This document shows, in pieces, positions 1 through 4,093 of a stretch of DNA of 5,935 bases. The translations under genes were made by a program, and so were the position numbers. Source of the stretch: Trebonia sp. (lineage in GTDB: Bacteria; Actinomycetota; Actinomycetes; Streptosporangiales; Streptosporangiaceae); NCBI GenBank assembly GCA_030038035.1, contig JASHPP010000831.1, positions 1 to 5,935 on the forward strand, written 5' to 3'. The notes below the pieces were generated by a model. That model worked only from the letters and a program-made list of their open reading frames with translations, was not told the DNA's origin and ran no database searches. Position 1 is the first letter of the stretch. Each line of letters starts with the position of its first letter.

Positions 1-1324
1 CCGCGCCCAGGGGCGGCTCGATGCCGAGGGCCTCCTGGACGACCGGATCGTCGTCGGTGCCGAGCGCCCGCCAGTCCTCGTCGGGCTCGAGGATCTTCTC
101 GGCGCCGCGGATGGACCGGAAGTCAAGGCCGGCGCCCACGGCCGGCGGCTCCTTGCCCGCTGCCAGGCCCTTGGCCGCCGAGATCAGGATGTGGCGCATG
201 CGGGTGATGGCCTTGTCGGTGGAGCCGAGGTGCTCCTCGGTGCGGTCGTAGATCGGGCCCATCGACTCCGTCACCATGAAGTCCTGGCTCACGAAGTCCG
301 AGACGCCGCTGAAGATGCCGTTGCGCTGCGCGTCCCGATCGATCCGGAAGTCGTTGTCCATGGTGTACTGCCTGGGGAGGATCCCGTCTCTGCGGCCCGT
401 TATCGGCGTCGAGAACGGGGCGACGGAGAAAAGGTTCGCGCCGCCGAGGTTGCGGGGGTTCTGCCGGTCCTTGGCTGTGACGAAGTAGCGCCAGCAGTTC
501 TGGTCGTCGATCGGGATGAACATCCCGTGGCCGGTGCTGAACGGGATGCTGGCGACCATCGTGCTGTACGGCACCGCGTAGGCGGTGATGCGCACGTGGG
601 TGTTGCCGTTGGGCGTGGTCCTGATGCCGGCGTACCGGTACCCGTACCAGGTGTCGTCGACCTCGAGCCGCGGCGCGCGGTCGTGGCGCCAGAACTTCCA
701 CGACATGGCGTTGGACGGGTAGCCGGGCTTGTCGGACCCGTCATCGGGGATGTCGTCGACGCCGTCCCACTGGTGCAGGTGGGAGATGTGGGCCGTGTCG
801 ATGTTGCCTTCCATCGCCTGCACCCAGTTACACGTCGTCAGCTGCTTGCCCGCCGTGAACTCGCCGGCGTCGTGCCCCTCGGTGCCGAAGTCGCGGAACG
901 GCGTCATCGTCTCCCGCGGGCCCATGTAGGTCCACACGACCCCGCCTGACTCGTGCGCGGGGTACGCCCGCATCCGCACCTTCTCGCAGAATGGCACCGG
1001 CTCGCTCGGCATGTCCACGCACCGGCCGTCCACGTCGAACGCCCACCCGTGGTACACGCAGCGGATGGCGGCGTCCTCGTTGCGGCCGAAGTACAGCGAC
1101 GCTCCCCGGTGCGGGCAGTTCTCCTGTACCAGCCCCGCCCGCCCGCGTGTGTCCCGGAAGGCGACCAGGTTCTCGCCAAGCAGCCGCACCCGCACCGGGT
1201 CGCATCCCGGCTCGGGGATCTCGGCCGTCAGGCAGGCCGGCGTCCAGTAACGGCGCAGCAGGTCGCCCATCAGCGTGCCCGGCCCCACCCTGGTCAGGAT
1301 CTCGTTCTCTTCCGCCTTGAGCAC
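1..1324 (-). CDS. Rieske [2Fe-2S] aromatic ring-hydroxylating oxygenase, alpha subunit (3' end cut by window edge)
   Basis: This reading frame stays open for 441 codons from 1324 to the left edge, where it is cut just short of its C-terminus. The product looks like a Rieske non-haem iron oxygenase of the phthalate 4,5-dioxygenase / LigXa-like group. Such enzymes hydroxylate or O-demethylate aromatic substrates in the cytoplasm using electrons from a separate reductase. Residues C70-x-H72 and C89-x2-H92 form the Rieske cluster site. The segment E172-GNIDTAHISHL-H184 gives the mononuclear-iron site (D176, H179, H184). The C-terminal part has the ESMGPI and EHLGSTD motifs of this group; D348 is a tentative third iron ligand. 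I chose GTG 1324 because GGAGG (1331-1335) lies 6 nt upstream and the product then opens MLKAEENEILTRVGPGT, as in relatives. An in-frame ATG at 1339 has no such site. The substrate cannot be read from sequence. No reductase or ferredoxin gene is visible. Confidence 0.93.
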   Translation of the reverse strand, partial: MLKAEENEILTRVGPGTLMGDLLRRYWTPACLTAEIPEPGCDPVRVRLLGENLVAFRDTRGRAGLVQENCPHRGASLYFGRNEDAAIRCVYHGWAFDVDGRCVDMPSEPVPFCEKVRMRAYPAHESGGVVWTYMGPRETMTPFRDFGTEGHDAGEFTAGKQLTTCNWVQAMEGNIDTAHISHLHQWDGVDDIPDDGSDKPGYPSNAMSWKFWRHDRAPRLEVDDTWYGYRYAGIRTTPNGNTHVRITAYAVPYSTMVASIPFSTGHGMFIPIDDQNCWRYFVTAKDRQNPRNLGGANLFSVAPFSTPITGRRDGILPRQYTMDNDFRIDRDAQRNGIFSGVSDFVSQDFMVTESMGPIYDRTEEHLGSTDKAITRMRHILISAAKGLAAGKEPPAVGAGLDFRSIRGAEKILEPDEDWRALGTDDDPVVQEALGIEPPLGA

Positions 1325-1330
1325 GCCGCA

Positions 1331-1335
1331 CCTCC
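1331..1335 (-). promoter_or_regulatory. Ribosome binding site of the Rieske oxygenase gene
   Basis: The minus strand reads GGAGG here, followed by a 6-nt spacer (TGCGGC) and GTG at 1324-1322. This decides the GTG start over the in-frame ATG at 1339-1337, which lies upstream of the motif. Confidence 0.75.
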
Positions 1336-1394
1336 GCATGACCGGGCCAGCCCCACGTCAGACCGTCTTTTTTCACCGTCTCACCGGTCAAACA

Positions 1395-1418
1395 TTGTTG
1401 TCAATTATCAACTAACAA
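1395..1418. promoter_or_regulatory. Candidate operator: imperfect dyad in the AT-rich island
   Basis: Within 1397-1412 the arms GTTG and CAAC flank a central AATT, with two mismatched pairs (1401/1408 and 1402/1407). An outer pair TTGTT (1395-1399) and AACAA (1414-1418) also forms a dyad, but its centre is shifted by 2 nt. The size and AT-rich half-sites resemble operators of MarR, GntR or TetR family regulators of catabolic genes. The site overlaps the candidate TTGACA -35 element of the Rieske gene, which would suit repression. No regulator gene is present in the window, so the assignment is inferred only. Confidence 0.35.
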
Positions 1419-1543
1419 GAGTGCCGGCCGTTGTGAACTGCCGCGGCAGGATGTGCTGAGGCGGGCCCGGCGGTCGGGTCGCCGTGTCCTTGCGGAGCGG
1501 CGGGAACTGGGGGACGGTGGTAGGCGGCGGATGGGGCGGACCA

Positions 1544-1549
1544 GGAAGG
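1544..1549 (+). promoter_or_regulatory. Ribosome binding site of the alpha/beta hydrolase gene
   Basis: GGAAGG lies 8 nt before ATG 1558. Neither the in-frame ATG at 1531 nor the GTG at 1453 has a comparably purine-rich motif at the right distance, so this supports ATG 1558 as the start. Confidence 0.6.
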
Positions 1550-1557
1550 CGGCAGTT

Positions 1558-2301
1558 ATGCGGTTCATCACGGAGGCAACCTCGGACGGCGTGACGGAGC
1601 GCCACTTCACGGTCGGCGACGCTCCCGGCGTGGTGTGGGCACCGGCCGGGGCCGCCGGGCCGCGGCCGCTCGTGCTGCTCGGGCACGGTGGCGGCGGGCA
1701 CAAGACGGCGGCGTCCATCGTCGCCCGCGCCCGCCGCTACGTGACGGGGAGCGGGTTCGCGGTGGCGGCCATTGACGCGCCCGGGTGGGGCGGCAGGCCC
1801 ATCCCGGCGGGGTATGAGACCTACAACGCCGAGATCGAGGAGCTGACCGCGGCCGGCAAGCCCCTCGGCGAGGCGTACGCGCGGCGCGGGGTGGTCGTCG
1901 CGGCGCTCGCGATACCCGAATGGCGGGCCACCATCGACGCCCTGGCCGGTCTTGACTGGGTCGGCGCAGGCGGGGCGGTCCCCGTCGGCTACTGGGGCGT
2001 GTCGCTCGGCAGCGCGATCGGCGTGCCCCTGGTGGCGGCCGAGCCGAGGATCACCGCCGCCGTCCTCGGCCTCATGGGCCACGAGACCCTGACGGAGGCG
2101 GCCGCCGAGATCACCGTACCGGTGGAATTCCTGCTCCAGTGGGACGACGAGATCGTGCCGCGGGAGGCGGGGCTCGCGCTGTTCGACGCCATCGGCTCGG
2201 CGGAGAAGACGCTGCACGCCAATCCCGGCGGCCACATGGACGTGCCGATGTTCGAGGTCGACAGCTCCGAGCGTTTCTTCGCGCGCCACCTCACGAGCTG
2301 A
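1558..2301 (+). CDS. Alpha/beta hydrolase, dienelactone-hydrolase-like fold
   Basis: This 247-residue cytoplasmic protein has the ordered landmarks of a serine alpha/beta hydrolase. An oxyanion-hole segment with HGGGGH lies at 43-48. A nucleophile elbow G-V-S-L-G centres on S149. The acid is D196 or D197 in the QWDDEIVPRE segment, and the catalytic His is H226 in GGHMDVP. No signal peptide or membrane segment is seen. The triad is intact, so an active esterase, lactonase or C-C hydrolase is expected, but the substrate cannot be read. ATG 1558 is preferred because it has a GGAAGG site and because upstream extension to 1531 or 1453 adds only Arg-rich, low-complexity sequence. The gene is divergent from the Rieske oxygenase across a shared regulatory region, which hints at a common catabolic pathway. 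It converges on the CorC-like gene with a 19-bp gap in which I see no convincing terminator. Confidence 0.88.
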   Translation: MRFITEATSDGVTERHFTVGDAPGVVWAPAGAAGPRPLVLLGHGGGGHKTAASIVARARRYVTGSGFAVAAIDAPGWGGRPIPAGYETYNAEIEELTAAGKPLGEAYARRGVVVAALAIPEWRATIDALAGLDWVGAGGAVPVGYWGVSLGSAIGVPLVAAEPRITAAVLGLMGHETLTEAAAEITVPVEFLLQWDDEIVPREAGLALFDAIGSAEKTLHANPGGHMDVPMFEVDSSERFFARHLTS

Positions 2302-2320
2302 GGCGATGGCGGCGCCCCGG

Positions 2321-3532
2321 TCAGGCGGGCTGCTGTTCCAGGCGCTGGATGAGCACCGTGCCCAGCTTGTTCCTGCGGCCGGCGAGGTTCTCTGCGGTCA
2401 GCCGCAGGCCGGCCACCGTGGCTTCTGAGCCGGCGATGGGCACCCGGCCGAGCTCGTGCGCCAGCAGGCCGCCGACGGTCTCCACGTCCTCCGCGTCGAC
2501 CGCCACCCCGAAGAGCTCCTCGAGTTCGGTGACCGGCAGCCGCGCGGTGACCCGCGCCGTGCCCGGCGCGAGCCACTCCACCGGCGCCCGCTCGGTGTCG
2601 TACTCGTCGGCGATCTCCCCGACGATCTCCTCCAGGATGTCCTCGATCGTCACCAGCCCGGCGGTGCCGCCGTACTCGTCGATCACGATCGCCACGTGGA
2701 TGCGCTGCACCTGCATGTTCCTGAGGAGCTCATCGATCGGCTTGCTGTCGGGCACGTACGTGGCGGGCCGCATGACCTGGTCGATCCGCTCGGTGTCCTC
2801 CGCGCCCGGATGCTCGTGCACCCGGGCCACGATGTCCTTCAGGTAGGCGATCCCGACCACGTCGTCGGTGCTCTCGCCGACCACGGGTATGCGGGAGAAG
2901 CCGCTGCGCAGCGCCGCCGACAGGGCCTGGTCGAGGGTCTTGTCGCGCTCGATGAAAACCATGTCCGTACGGGGCACCATGACCTCGCGGACGATCGTGT
3001 CGCCGAGTTCGAAGACCGAGCGGACCATCTCCCGCTCCCCCGGCTCGATCTCGGTCCGCCCCTCGATGTAGTCCACCAGGCCGCGCAGCTCCGGCCGGGC
3101 GGCCAGCTCCGCGTCAGCGGCAGGGCCGCCGAGCGGCAGCGCGCCGGAGATCGCGTCGAGCAGCCGCGGCAGCGGCCCCAGTATCCGGTATAGCGGGCGA
3201 AGCAGCCGGACGGCGGTGCCCGCGACCCGCTCGGCGCGCCGCCGGCCCATGGCGCGGGGCCCGACCCCGATCAGCACGTACCTGGCGACTAGCAGGGCAC
3301 CGGCCGCGGGCAGGAACACCTGCCAGCCGCCGCCAAGCCAGTGGGCGAACGCCAGCGTCATCAGCACCGCCGCCGACACCTCGGCGCACACCCGGATCAG
3401 CATCAGCAGGCTGCCGTACCGCGCCAGCCCCTGCGCGTCGGCCCTGGACATGGCGGCCTGAGCGCCCGCGCACCAGTCAGCGGCAAGGATCAGCGCGATC
3501 GCGGCTACCAGCAGCCACCACGCGGGTGACAT
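2321..3532 (-). CDS. CorC/HlyC-type hemolysin-family membrane protein with CBS pair
   Basis: This 403-residue protein has the layout of the CNNM/CorC family, which is linked to Mg2+/Co2+ homeostasis in other bacteria and is often labelled hemolysin family protein. Three hydrophobic segments (about 6-18, 42-62 and 70-91) form a reduced N-terminal membrane domain. A linker with the MVPRTDM motif (185-191) opens the first CBS domain (to about 245). A second CBS domain covers about 252-312 and includes the IDEYGGTAGLVTIEDILEE segment. A C-terminal CorC_HlyC domain occupies about 318-399. ATG 3532 overlaps the ybeY stop by 1 nt (TGATG), indicating translational coupling. A TTG one codon upstream (3535) is an alternative, because AGGAAGGA (3541-3548) sits 6 nt from that TTG and 9 nt from the ATG. 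It is the last gene of the phoH-ybeY operon. The transport role is by family, not shown here. Confidence 0.92.
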   Translation of the reverse strand: MSPAWWLLVAAIALILAADWCAGAQAAMSRADAQGLARYGSLLMLIRVCAEVSAAVLMTLAFAHWLGGGWQVFLPAAGALLVARYVLIGVGPRAMGRRRAERVAGTAVRLLRPLYRILGPLPRLLDAISGALPLGGPAADAELAARPELRGLVDYIEGRTEIEPGEREMVRSVFELGDTIVREVMVPRTDMVFIERDKTLDQALSAALRSGFSRIPVVGESTDDVVGIAYLKDIVARVHEHPGAEDTERIDQVMRPATYVPDSKPIDELLRNMQVQRIHVAIVIDEYGGTAGLVTIEDILEEIVGEIADEYDTERAPVEWLAPGTARVTARLPVTELEELFGVAVDAEDVETVGGLLAHELGRVPIAGSEATVAGLRLTAENLAGRRNKLGTVLIQRLEQQPA

Positions 3533-4071
3533 CAACCAGGTCCTTCCTGTGCTTCCCTGTCCGCGACGGCCCCTGGCCGGCCCTGCCCCGCGGCCTCGCG
3601 CCAGGCCCGCAACAGCGTGCCCTGCAGCCCGAACATCTCGGCTTCCTCCTCGGGATCAGCGTGATCGTAGCCGAGCAGGTGCAAGATCCCGTGCACGCAG
3701 AGCAATTCGAGTTCCTGCTGGGTCGAATGGCCTGCCTGACGGGCCTGCCCGGCCGCGACCTGCGGGCACAGCACGACGTCGCCGAGCAGGCCCGGCTCGG
3801 GCCCCGAGTCCTCGCCGCCGGCCCGGCTGCCGTGCGCACCGCCCATCGACGGCGGGCGCAGCTCGTCCATCGGGAACGAGAGCACGTCGGTCGGCCCGGG
3901 CTCGTCCATCCACTTCACGTGCAGGTCGGTCATGGTGACTTCATCGACAAGCAGCACGGACAGCTCGGCCAGCGGGTGGATCCGCAGCCGGTCAAGCGTG
4001 AACCGCGCGACCGCGGCGAGTGCCACCTCGTCGACCGCCATCCCCGACTCGTTGGCGATTTCGATGGTCAC
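3532..4071 (-). CDS. ybeY: Endoribonuclease YbeY (rRNA maturation factor)
   Basis: This 179-residue protein is a metal-dependent RNase involved in 16S rRNA 3'-end maturation and ribosome quality control in the cytoplasm. The defining zinc motif [11 protein letters not shown] is intact, with H127, H131 and H137. The substrate-cleft motif PTDVLSFP (60-67) and GDVVLCP (97-103) are also present. The segment before PTDVLSFP reads KWMDEPG, so the Arg found in that region of E. coli YbeY is absent; I believe this is usual for actinobacterial members. A Gly/Ala/Ser-rich linker lies at about 76-94, and a polar tail follows the core. The start is GTG 4071, supported by GGGGAA (4078-4083) with a 6-nt spacer; the nearby ATG is out of frame. 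It follows phoH by 22 bp and overlaps the CorC-like gene by 1 nt, so the three are probably cotranscribed. Confidence 0.96.
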   Translation of the reverse strand: MTIEIANESGMAVDEVALAAVARFTLDRLRIHPLAELSVLLVDEVTMTDLHVKWMDEPGPTDVLSFPMDELRPPSMGGAHGSRAGGEDSGPEPGLLGDVVLCPQVAAGQARQAGHSTQQELELLCVHGILHLLGYDHADPEEEAEMFGLQGTLLRAWREAAGQGRPGAVADREAQEGPG

Positions 4072-4077
4072 CTGGCA

Positions 4078-4083
4078 TTCCCC
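4078..4083 (-). promoter_or_regulatory. Ribosome binding site of ybeY
   Basis: The minus strand reads GGGGAA, then a 6-nt spacer TGCCAG, then GTG at 4071-4069. This supports the GTG start. An ATG overlapping the motif is in another frame. Confidence 0.55.
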
Positions 4084-4093
4084 GATTCAGTGC

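Larger units (their letters stand above)
1325..1557. promoter_or_regulatory. Divergent intergenic regulatory region
   Basis: This 233-bp stretch separates the start codons of the Rieske gene (minus) and the alpha/beta hydrolase gene (plus), so it must hold the promoters of both if neither is transcribed from further away. It contains the most AT-rich patch in the window (about 1390-1420). On the minus strand TTGACA (1404-1399) and TTGACC (1391-1386) could serve as -35 elements, but no convincing -10 hexamer follows at 16-18 nt, so no promoter is called. The hexamer ACCGTC occurs twice on the plus strand (1362-1367 and 1375-1380) around a run of six T. I see no gene in the region; the frame open from GTG 1453 merely extends the hydrolase upstream. 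Confidence 0.55.

Noticed and set aside
123..701. Long minus-strand open frames at 123-701, 400-744 and 828-1391, and plus-strand frame 191-949
   Set aside because: These are out-of-frame shadows of the Rieske oxygenase, with low-complexity Arg/Pro/Gly products and no motifs. The true frame carries the Rieske and iron-site motifs.
1368..1373. T6 run as an intrinsic terminator
   Set aside because: No strong GC stem precedes it in the right place, and it lies in a divergent promoter region where no transcript is expected to end.
1453..1557. Upstream extension of the alpha/beta hydrolase to GTG 1453 or ATG 1531
   Set aside because: The extra residues are Arg-rich and resemble no domain, and the best ribosome binding site (GGAAGG) fits ATG 1558.
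1408..2289. Minus-strand 293-codon frame opposite the alpha/beta hydrolase
   Set aside because: The product is His/Arg/Pro/Gly-rich without any recognisable motif, while the plus strand carries a full catalytic triad. It is a GC-rich antisense artefact.
2302..2320. Bidirectional terminator in the convergent gap
   Set aside because: Only 19 bp are available. I found no stem of useful length and no T-run on either strand.
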